Origin: Symsagittifera roscoffensis
Lineage: Eukaryota > Xenacoelomorpha > Acoela > Convolutidae
Length of the DNA: 64,000 nt
Direction: 5' to 3'
NCBI RefSeq assembly: GCF_963678635.1
Contig: NC_087071.1
Coordinates: 12,473,088-12,537,087, forward strand
Below are positions 23,805 through 32,265 of the stretch, piece by piece (within the stretch, counting starts at the first letter, position 1; each line of letters starts with the position of its first letter). Made by a program: the position numbers and the translations under genes. Below the pieces are notes generated by a model. That model worked only from the letters and a program-made list of their open reading frames with translations. It made no database searches and was not told where the DNA came from.

Positions 23805-24169
23805 TGGAACCAGTTCTAAACTAGTATTTATAACCAATTATATTATTGATAAAACTATCTTTAGTAAATATTACTAACTCCAATCATATTCCATAACTAA
23901 CACTGACAAAAATTTGTCGTGCTGAAACTACTTGTAGTTTCAGCACCAGAATAATTTGAACAAATCTTAGAAGACTGTTGTTCTCCTTTGGACAAGTTCC
24001 ATAAACCTGACCCGTATACACTAGATCTATTGAGACTAGGAGATAAAGATTGGTATTATACTAAGAAGTTGCACGAATCTATCCGCAGAAAATAAGATAG
24101 CGTGACGAACAGACGGTGTACCTCATCTGAAATTACTCATCTGAGAAAGCTACCTCTGGCTTAAACTCA
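23805..24169 (+). repeat. Solo LTR of the E1 family (diverged)
   Basis: It starts TGGAACC and ends AACTCA, like the E1 LTR. It shares the LTR hairpin (23919-23946), CTAGATCTATTGAG, the block TAAGAAGTTGCACGAATCTA and GCAGACGGTGTACC in the same order. There is no internal sequence on either side. The flanks TAAG and CAAG may be a 4-bp target duplication with one mismatch. This indicates LTR-LTR recombination of an older insertion. Confidence 0.85.
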
Positions 24170-25047
24170 CAAGACAAGGAAGACGTGAAATTTTCATTTC
24201 AGAAAAAATGCTTAAAAAAGTCATTTCCAACATTAGTTGATCTATCATTCTGAAACAATTCCTTAACTAAATCTAGAAAATTTGGGATAGTGTTTCGGTA
24301 TGAAAAAACTTAAAATCCCCTATGTCTCCAAAGAAAATCAAAATTATGGTGCAGATTAGCAACCTCAATTTAGCCAAGTCGCTTATTTTTGAAACGTCAT
24401 AGCTCGCCAAAAAAAATCACTTTTATTTAGCGCTCTAACCAATGGGTTGACAGATGGTAAAATTTTAACAAATCTTGTAAGGCTATAGAGTCAAAAAACG
24501 CTTGAACAAAAAATAATCAGTAAAAATATCATTATATGTCAAATGTGGAATTAATTTTTTAGATGAAAAATATGTGCTTAATTTTTGTCTATTTTTAGTG
24601 AATTGAATGACAAATAGGGTGCACGACGATGTCTCTTTTGAGTTATTACTTCACAGTCTGGTTGCGTCGTTGTCAACTTAGCCTTACTTCCTAAATTTTT
24701 ACAGACACCAATAAATGGCCTGTCAAATTGAAAAAAAGGTTAACTTGGTTTTTAATAACAGCCTGAAATGTCCGAACAGAATGTCACTTGAAATATTCGA
24801 CGTCAATATTCGACGACTATAGACGACAAAAACATTTTAGACTTTAATGAAAAGTTACAATTATGGAAAATTAGAGTAAATAAGTTGTTTTCGTGTCTGT
24901 ATTGTGTGTAGACAACAAAAATTTCGTTTTAGTTTCGTTTCTAGTTTTCTAACTCAACTTCATAAAATTATTTTTTAAATGCTTTACAAATTCAATCGAG
25001 ACGGTTGAAGCATTTCAAAATTTTTAAATTTATTTAGTTTATGTTTT
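24170..25047. other. No gene recognised
   Basis: AT-rich spacer between the solo LTR and a MITE fragment. No feature can be supported. Confidence 0.5.
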
Positions 25048-25522
25048 CAGGGGCAGATCTAGAGGATTTTCAGAAGATTTTTACGAGGGGGGGGGGGGGG
25101 GGGGGGGGTCTCCGATTTTCAAAAACTGTTCGAAAAAGAATTTTGGAACGTTTTTTGAGATTGACTAAATTGATAATCCGAGATCTCCCAAAGCCCTAGA
25201 AAGACCATGTTTCGGCAAAAGTTTCTACGCCGTAGGCAAAAGTTTGAAAAAAAAAAACAGCCAAAAATTAGTAAACATTGGCATTGGCGCCGAAGGCAAC
25301 TATAGAAAAAACTTAAGATCCGTCAGCCAAAAATGGATATCTCAATTTAGTACAAAAGGGGAACCTTTGGGTCGGCTAGGGGTCGAATCCCTGAGGGGTG
25401 GAAGGGTAGAGAAAGTCAACGTTTCAATTCCGTTTTATATATCAAGTTTAGTTTGCTTCTCATCTTTTTTGTCCTGGGGGTTTAACTCTGGGGATTTAGC
25501 CCTGGACCCTTTTCAGCCCTAA
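25048..25522. mobile_element. hAT-type MITE fragment, right end unclear
   Basis: The left end CAGGGGCAGATCTAGAGG is followed by a G-run of more than 20 (about 25087-25108). Inner text matches the MITE at 29694 (TTTCTACGCCGTAGGCAAAA, GGGTCGGCTAGGGGTCGAAT). A matching right terminus was not found, so the right limit is approximate. A 92-codon open frame inside is not a gene. Confidence 0.55.
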
Positions 25523-27280
25523 AAATAACGAGATCCAGAAAAATGCCCTCATCAAATGCAAATAGAAAACTAGTCTTTATGTTTTTATTATAACTTTTGG
25601 AGAAAATTATTGATAAAACATTTTGAAAAAAAAAACTAAAGCAGTTTTGTAAATCTCAATACGACGAGCATTTTCTTGCATCTATTTATGCAATATTAAG
25701 ATTTATTGTTGGGCCTCGATGCAGCTGATTTTTTTTCTTAGCCATGTTAAAGTTGGGAGAATGGAGAAAAGCTTTAACAGAAAATTGGTAAAATCGAGAG
25801 CATTTGTTATCTATTATCACTCTAATTAGAAACTTTCGAATCCCCATAAATTTACAAAAATTCATCACTAGTCATGTAGTTTCTGTCACAGGGCGTGAGC
25901 AAATTTCAGATGGTTTGAAAAGATTTTGTCAAATATTATAGATTGGAAAATGGAGTGAACAAAAATTAACCTTGGCAATTAAAAATTATAGTTAGTTTCT
26001 TTTTCTTCAAAGCTTGGAACAATAATTCCGGCCTTCTTGCATTAAGTTTTCCTTGTCCGTAAATTCAAGATAAACAAGGTTTGCTTAGTTTTGAAGTTGA
26101 ACTTGAGATAATGATTTGCATACCTTTCTTTTCAGGTTTCAAACGGATTAAATTACTACAAATGTAATCATTTTTCTTCATTTCTCGACGTAAGCCAAGA
26201 AAATATAGTCTCGTTTCTTTTAATGTGAAATTTATCCCTTTGAGCCGGGTTAGGGGCAAGTAGTGGTTGTTCACGTGATCTTTTCCTTGATTTTAATTTA
26301 GGGTTGGTTTCATATCAGATCAAATTCCACTCATTTCAGAGTTCAGGGAGTAATTGAAGACCCTATTTTCAATAAAGAATCACTTATGTTGGGTGACGCC
26401 TAGTCTGAAGTTACAAGTTAGTCATTGAACTACAATTAAGAGAAGAAGTTTTTTCCTCCCTTTAAAGCTATCTAGATATACGACGCTATCAACTTGGTTT
26501 CCTAGTCGGTTTTTTTCAGCCAAGCGCAGAATTGAGTGTTGATGAAGATGTTAACTTGATATCAAATAAGTTTCACTTAAAATCAAGTAACAGAAATGAA
26601 AGGGCTTGTTTGAAATTTTCCGTCGATAAAAAAGGCGAATGTTTGTCACATACATTTGGCACACTATAACCGAAGGGTTAAACAGTGGTTTGGGCTCAAC
26701 AGGCTGTCTCGACAGGCTGTTTAACTAAAATAAAGAAAAAAATTTAATTTACAGTTATGGGGAAAGAACTCATAAGCATGAGCTCAATCTGTGAAGCATT
26801 AATTTTCAAAAACTTGTAGTTTAGCCGCTGGAAAAGTTCGAAATCGTAAATTAGTTCTCTTGTTTTGATTTTATTTTCACTGAACTTCCTCTAAAGCCAG
26901 ACAATCAAAGCAAATCCAAGTGAGCCATTAAAAATACGCGCATGCCGGCTAATCTTTATAAATTTAATCCAAAGTCACCATTTTGATCGAAAAGTTGTAA
27001 CCTAAATGATTTTTATGGCCTAAGTTTCATGTTTGACCTTGAATCAGAATCAATTTTGTTTTATTCTTAAATATGTTAAGAAAGTGAATCACAATTTAGG
27101 TTGCTCACAAGCCGTTTGGTTAGCACATATTTGACGAATTGCATAAAATATATTCTGTTACTTTAGTTTTTTCTCAGGAAATCATGCAGCTGATTGAATA
27201 TGAAGAGCCAGGGACTTTTGGCAAAAAATTGCATTAAAAAATTAGTGGCACATAGAAACCATGAAATGATAATATAATTA
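25523..27280. other. No gene recognised
   Basis: AT-rich spacer without supported features. The short open frames are not conserved or recognisable. Confidence 0.5.
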
Positions 27281-29587
27281 AACAAGACTGCTCGTATCAG
27301 GGCGAAGCCCTGAATTTTCCGACTGCCTTTTAAGGTTTATGGAGCAGCAGTAATAGCATAAAAAAAAATTAAATGAAATAAAATAAAATGCATTTTTTTT
27401 TCAAAAATTTGAAGTTTTTTATGAAAATCATCCCCCCACACGCCATTTAAAGTACAAAAAGAGAGATTTCGTTCCTTGTAACAAATCAATTATTGCAAAT
27501 AAGCTTCGCTCAACCAATTTGGAAGACGGATTAAATCTCGCTTACGCGTTAATTGCGCGAATTTTATCGCGCGTTAATTGTCCCAAATTGGTCAAAATGG
27601 CAATATTTAAACCCTCATAACTTTACAAAAAATAATCAGAGGTGAAAAATCTTTCAAATTTGAGCTCAGGACAACAATATCTTTCGAAAAGATGTAAAAA
27701 GATTCCGTCAAAAATGGCTAGTTAAAAAGTCGAAATTTGTCTCAAGAAAAAACCCACCCCGAGCACAAATATTCCGTTACTTTCGTATCGAAAGTCGGAA
27801 CAATGATCATTGTAAAGCTGGATTGCTAACCAAAATGAAATATAAATGAGAAAAAGAAAACGTAGAGCCATTGACCAAACAGTGATGATCATTCCACTAA
27901 ATCATTTCAAATTGAGTTAAAAAAGCAGATTGATCTTAATATTACGCTACAATTCGCAAAATACAGCATTTCCCAGAATTCCTTGTAGAAGAATTGATAA
28001 AACATGAGTTTTATTGTCAGTGTCTAGAAAAAGAATACTTGATTAAAATCAATAAAAATTGATTCATTCTGCTTTAAATTAATAAAACAATATCCGCACC
28101 GAGCGCCCATGGATTCTAATTGATTATAATGAATTACCGAGAAAAAAATCCATTGTAACTCATTACAGATGTACAGTTCAGACCACCAATCGATTGTATT
28201 GCCACTTTTGAAAAGAAATAATCCATTATAATCCATTAGAATCGATAATAATCCGTTTTTTGGCACTGAAATTAATTTTTTTTTGCCAAAAAAATCCATT
28301 ATATCTGATTTTTTTTGAAATAAAATCTATTATAATCCATTTCATTTTTAGAGCTAAATTCGGTTGTTTTGCAGAAGTTTTGCAAGTTTTGCAAGCAATT
28401 TGCAAAATGTATGATGTCTTTTACTGAATGCCATGTCTCAACATCAACCCCTCACGACCTCAAATTGTGGGGGTGAGGGGTTGTAAACTGGGGTTGCCAT
28501 GTCTCAACATCGCCCCCTCACCCCCTCAAGCTGCGAGGGTTGTAAACTGGGTGGGGGGAAGGGATGTAAATTGGCGCGGGGGTGGTAAACTTGGGGCGAT
28601 GTTCACAATATGTGGGAGATGTTCCACTAGGGGGAGGTGTTCCACTACTCCACTCTCCAGTTTGAACCCTTCCCTTTGAACCCCGTAAAGAATGGGACTG
28701 AGGAGGAGGGTTGTTAAGAGATGATGGAGTTAACGTAAGGTAGAGAAAAAGTAGAGAAAACTTAAATACATAAATCTTATGTAAAAGTTAAGTTTTTGAA
28801 ACGTAATACAAAGCAACTGCACTAATCAGGAAATTAGACAACTGTTAAAAAAATACACATTTCATAAGTAATTTCTCAAAAAATCTAATATAATCAAATC
28901 TAATCTATTATGATGCATTTAATTGATAAAAAAATATTAGGGATAAAATATTTTTAACGGATTATAATCGATTATTTTTGTTATTTTATGGATACCGACT
29001 ATGAACTGACAATATAATTGATTATGATCCATGGGCGATCGGTGCGGCTAAGAATCCTAGCAGATAAACTATAGTAGATTCCTGTTCAGTTTATTAGAGA
29101 AAAGCAATGACACTCCATTTAAAACAATTTTTCATCATTTTTTTTAAGTTAGGAGTATTAACGCACGCACAGTAGATTAAATGTCCTAAATAAAAATTGT
29201 TAGCTGTTGTCCATGTGATTTTTTTGCTCACCATTTTTTATTATTTATTCTGTCTAAATCAGTTTTGTTGCTTTCAATCCTTTTCTTAGCTTATTTAGGA
29301 GCAAACGTTAGAAAGGGGCAAACGTCGGGGGAGAGGGAAGAATGGAATCGTTTTTTTTTAAATCCCTCTCATTGAATTTTAAAGGTATCAGATGTAGTTT
29401 TAAACTTTGTGAAACAATGGATTTTAAATGATTTTGTATTCCATTTTTTTGTCTGAGGACAACATGGAAATTTTTATTGGTAACATTTAACAAGAATCCA
29501 TTATAAGTGATTTGTGTTTATTTTTCCTATACTTTCTAGGTGCAATAATTGGGATATCCAGGGTTCTGCCATACGAGCAGTCTTGTT
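27281..29587. mobile_element. Possible 2.3-kb element with 17-bp terminal inverted repeats
   Basis: AACAAGACTGCTCGTAT at 27281-27297 has an exact reverse complement at 29571-29587. Just inside, GAAGCCCTGAAT and GAACCCTGGAT also correspond, so homology extends further inward with gaps. No target duplication is visible. A shorter inverted-repeat unit (28094-29047) sits inside. No transposase is seen, so any element would be non-autonomous; the superfamily is unknown. Confidence 0.5.
28094..29047. mobile_element. Nested 954-bp element with about 38-bp terminal inverted repeats
   Basis: CCGCACCGAGCGCCCATGGA at the left end and the complement of CCGCACCGATCGCCCATGGA at the right end match, and the match continues to about 38 bp with few mismatches. 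The interior has TAATCNATTATAATC-type AT palindromes and a G-rich centre (28430-28640) in which CCATGTCTCAACATC is repeated. It has no coding capacity. The superfamily is not identified. Confidence 0.6.
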
Positions 29588-29629
29588 TCATATTAAAGCA
29601 GTAAATTTTTCATTTTTGGATACAAACAT

Positions 29630-29976
29630 AGGAGCGGACCCCTAAAAAAGTTCGACCTTACTTTCAATTTTTTTTTTGAAAATCCGCACCCCCCAGGAGC
29701 GGATCTAGAATTTTCTCGAGGGGGTGCGGATTTTCAAAAAGAAATTTGAAAGTTTTGTCGACCCTTTTTTAGGGGTCGAACAAATTGATTTTCTGAGCTC
29801 TCCCAAAGCACTACAAGCACCCTGTTTTGGCCAAAATTTCTGCGCCGCAGGCAAAATTTTTGGCTCTGTCAGCCGAAAATGGATATCTTAAAATAGTTCA
29901 AAGGGGGACGCTTTGGGTCGGCTGGGGGTCAAATTCCTGAAAAGAAGGCGCCCTCATCCCCTAAATCCACCCCTGT
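29630..29976. mobile_element. hAT-type MITE with a partial inverted copy attached
   Basis: CAGGAGCGGATCTAGAATTT at 29694 and CCACCCCTG ending at 29976 are MITE termini of the 19814 family. Directly to the left, 29630-29693 is the reverse complement of the element's own first 90 bp or so (shared AAAAATCCGCACCCC/GGGGTGCGGATTTT text). The two make a head-to-head palindrome. Confidence 0.6.
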
Positions 29977-30005
29977 GCCCCGTTTATGATACCTGGTAAA
30001 GATTT

Positions 30006-30028
30006 NNNNNNNNNNNNNNNNNNNNNNN
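30006..30028. other. Assembly gap (23 N)
   Basis: A run of N. A G-rich stretch follows directly, which may explain the failed assembly. Confidence 0.99.
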
Positions 30029-30136
30029 TGTCGGGGGGTGTGGTGGGGGGGGGGTTATTTAACGTGGTCATGAACGTGCTTGTTCCGAATTGGGTTTTTC
30101 AGAAAATTGATAAAAGTTTTTAAAAAATTAGCTTAC

Positions 30137-30546
30137 TGGAACCTGATCTAAACTACATTTTATGATTGGATAAATTAGATATTTTACCAATGTAAAGTAT
30201 TTAATATTAACCAATCATGATCCATCTAACTAACAACCCACTTATTTGTAAGTGCTGAAGTTACTTGTAATTTCAGCACCAGAGAGATTTGAATTTAACT
30301 TAGAAATTAGTTGGACTCTCCCGAGCACTTCAGCAACCGCAATAAACCAGTATACCCTAGATCTATTGAGCCTAGCAGAGACTAGTTAAACAACCTGAGA
30401 CTAGATAGTATAAGAGTAAGATTAGGATCGGTATTAGACTAAGAAGTTGCACGAATCTATCCGGCCGAAAATAAGATAGCGTGACGAGCAGACGGTGTAC
30501 CCTATCCGAAATTACTCTATGAGTTATACACTCCAGTCCTAACTCA
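30137..30546 (+). repeat. E1 5' LTR
   Basis: 410 bp, beginning TGGAACC and ending AACTCA (TG...CA ends). It carries a 28-nt stem-loop (30252-30279) and a polyadenylation signal AATAAA (30341-30346). The related LTRs in this window are at 48641-49048, 53396-53771, 59949-60358 (minus) and 23805-24169. The transcription start is not identifiable. Confidence 0.93.
30252..30279 (+). promoter_or_regulatory. LTR stem-loop with CUUG tetraloop
   Basis: A 12-bp stem GTGCTGAAGTTA closed by CTTG and its complement, with one G-U wobble here. The equivalent sites at 48754-48781 and 60216-60243 (minus) match. At 53512-53539 the stem is perfect. In the solo LTR (23919-23946) a T-A pair is replaced by C-G on both sides. 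It lies about 60 nt upstream of AATAAA and could be within R, but that is inference. Confidence 0.7.
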
Positions 30547-30548
30547 TC

Positions 30549-30571
30549 TGGTGCGACCATAAGTCTCGAAC
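30549..30571 (+). promoter_or_regulatory. E1 primer-binding site
   Basis: TGGTGCGACCATAAGTC begins two bases after the LTR. TGG is the usual complement of the tRNA CCA end. The following CTCGAAC is complementary to a tRNA T-loop (GTTCGAG), so complementarity could run about 23 nt. E2 has the same site at 53774-53796. I could not name the tRNA. Confidence 0.75.
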
Positions 30572-30661
30572 AAGACCTTAATAGCTTAGAATTAACCAAA
30601 AATAGATTAGAAGTTAGACAAAAACATTTACAAAATGTTATACGACAATAATTTAATTGAA

Positions 30662-30868
30662 ATGTCTCTCCGACTCAATAGATCAGAGCCAATATTCCGA
30701 ACCATAACAGAACTACCCGGAATTGGAAGAAGACCTCGAACCAAAGACGACATACGACAAAGTAGAAACTTGCCATATAGTTATATGATAGTTCGGCAAA
30801 ATCCAGAACAAACTTTTATATTTCGAATACTACTTGCAATGAATTTAGATTTCCATTTGCAAACATAA
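30662..30868 (+). CDS. Small leader ORF, 68 residues, conserved in E2
   Basis: I chose the ATG at 30662 because the in-frame ATG 27 bp upstream is absent from E2. The protein begins MSLRLNRSEPIFRTITELPG, has a basic patch GRRPRTKDD, and ends with a hydrophobic-aromatic stretch, FIFRILLAMNLDFHLQT. E2 carries a collinear frame of exactly the same length (53893-54099) with many substitutions but no indels, and one in-frame stop near its middle. Equal length over an otherwise diverged leader supports past coding. It lies in the 5' leader, so it would be the first ORF met by ribosomes on the full-length RNA. I do not recognise the family. It might be a leader peptide, or a first coding exon spliced to downstream ORFs. 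Confidence 0.55.
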   Translation: MSLRLNRSEPIFRTITELPGIGRRPRTKDDIRQSRNLPYSYMIVRQNPEQTFIFRILLAMNLDFHLQT

Positions 30869-31196
30869 AACCTTGAAGTTACTCTTCAAAATCATTTCAG
30901 GCGCTAAACAAAATTAATATTATACAATAACGATTGATAAAAAGATCTTAGATCGTTTTCCTAAAACTCTGCAGTAATATACAAAACATGTTTGAAAAAT
31001 ATTTATTGGAAAATAAAAATAAAAATTAGTAGCATGACAATAAATGGTTAGTAATCATAAATCATCCTGTTGTTCCACCTTCATCACCTAAAACATAACA
31101 GCAATCATCAACTCACTAACATCATAAAACACTAAATCTTTCCTTTACACAAATTTAAAACTTTATTAAAACTTAAAGTCACTTAATTTAAAATCA

Positions 31197-31281
31197 GATC
31201 ATCAAGGCTTATCCTTGGATCTTAAATCATTTTCTACTTAATTAAATTTCAAAATTGATCATCAAGGCTTATCCTTGGATC
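31197..31281 (+). repeat. Two 25-nt hairpin-forming repeats, 60 bp apart
   Basis: Identical units at 31197-31221 and 31257-31281. Each contains CAAGG-CTTAT-CCTTG, a 5-bp stem with a 5-nt loop. The flanking GATC pairs as well if two bases bulge. E2 keeps both units (about 54405-54429 and 54480-54504), the first with small changes outside the stem. Confidence 0.65.
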
Positions 31282-31422
31282 AAACAGAACAACTTTGTTC
31301 TCCCCCACCCACTTAATTAGTGTCTAACGACCTCAAACGTCGATTCACTACCCAACCCTTTCTAAAGACCCAAGACTAATAGAAATTTTTAAACAAAACT
31401 AATCATTCAAATTAGGATAAAC

Positions 31423-31453
31423 AGTGAAGAACTTCGGTTATTCATCCTTCACT
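31423..31453 (+). promoter_or_regulatory. Leader hairpin with UUCG tetraloop
   Basis: GAAGAAC, TTCG, GTTATTC (31426-31443) forms a 7-bp stem with one mismatch, closed by the very stable C(UUCG)G loop. AGTGAAG (31423-31429) and CTTCACT (31447-31453) offer an alternative outer pairing. In E2 (54632-54649) the inner stem is perfect. Candidate packaging, dimerisation or translation-control element. Confidence 0.55.
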
Positions 31454-31797
31454 TGACCCCCCCTCTTACCAGACCCAGGATAAATCTTAGACTTAGTAAG
31501 TTTAAAATAGTATCTAACGAACTACTCGCGTTCTAATTATACCTGAACCTTGTGGATCGATTTACTATTCTCCAACCCTTGAACACAATCACTACCCCTA
31601 AGTAAGATTAAGTAAGTTAACACCTTAGCTTATACTAGTCACGAGAAAGTAAAAATCATTCTTCGGAATCGATATACTTTTCTCTCCAACCCTGAACAAA
31701 TAGACCCAGGTTAAGCTAACCAAAAAATCGTAAGGACTAACAGTTTAAGTAATTAGAATTCACTTAACAACTTTTTGCATCCGTCATCCTAAACCTT

Positions 31798-32265
31798 ATG
31801 TCATTTAAAAACCTAGGAAATAAACAAACAATCGTTTTACACAATTGTGAAATAAATAACAAAAAATACGACCTTGTAATCACACCTCATACACAAACAG
31901 TTGGATACATTCGCACAAAACGACAAACACTAAAGAGGAAAATAATAACTAAACAAAGACAAATAACACGAAAAAGATTTTCAAAAAATCGAAACGCATT
32001 TTCAGAATCAGAAACCAACAGTTTAGACGAACTTTACAAACTAAAAGAATCAATAGATAAAAATTGCCCACTTCACGATCAACTATATTTTTCTGACTCA
32101 GAAACAACTTCAAATTCATCACAAAGAGGAAAAAGAAGAATAAAAAAACAGTACAAACACAAACCAGTACATCTATACAATTGGAATCAACCAATTCGAC
32201 ACATTAATAATTACATATTAACAGTCATCGAACGAAAAAATGAGCTCAACGCACACCCCAGGTGA
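31798..32265 (+). CDS. Basic accessory ORF upstream of gag, 155 residues
   Basis: ATG-initiated (MSFKNLGNKQTIVLHNCEIN). A strongly basic central block, RTKRQTLKRKIITKQRQITR, could act as a nuclear-localisation or RNA-binding region. An acidic serine-rich patch and a second basic patch, RGKRRIKKQYKHK, follow, then WNQP and a hydrophilic end. It overlaps the gag ATG by 26 bp in another frame. E2 has a collinear, decayed counterpart (55006-55464) with the same start region, basic blocks and C-terminal WNQPI text, and the same overlap with gag. I do not recognise a family. The position and charge recall small regulatory RNA-binding proteins of complex retroviruses, but that is analogy only. Confidence 0.65.
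   Translation: MSFKNLGNKQTIVLHNCEINNKKYDLVITPHTQTVGYIRTKRQTLKRKIITKQRQITRKRFSKNRNAFSESETNSLDELYKLKESIDKNCPLHDQLYFSDSETTSNSSQRGKRRIKKQYKHKPVHLYNWNQPIRHINNYILTVIERKNELNAHPR

Larger units (their letters stand above)
30869..31797 (+). promoter_or_regulatory. Structured untranslated leader of E1
   Basis: 929 bp with no supported ORF, yet collinear with the E2 leader (54100-55005). It contains two hairpin repeats 60 bp apart, a UUCG hairpin and two GTAAGT donor-like sites (31496-31501 and 31612-31617), each of which has a counterpart in E2. Retroviral leaders hold packaging, dimerisation and splice-donor signals; that these elements do so here is inference. Confidence 0.55.

Noticed and set aside
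25244-25522. 92-codon frame in the MITE fragment
   Set aside because: No similarity to any family, not conserved in the other MITE copies, and starts inside an A-run.
28428-28679. 83-codon frame with repeated CLNI-NPS text
   Set aside because: It follows a G-rich duplicated nucleotide repeat inside a non-coding TIR element; no protein features.
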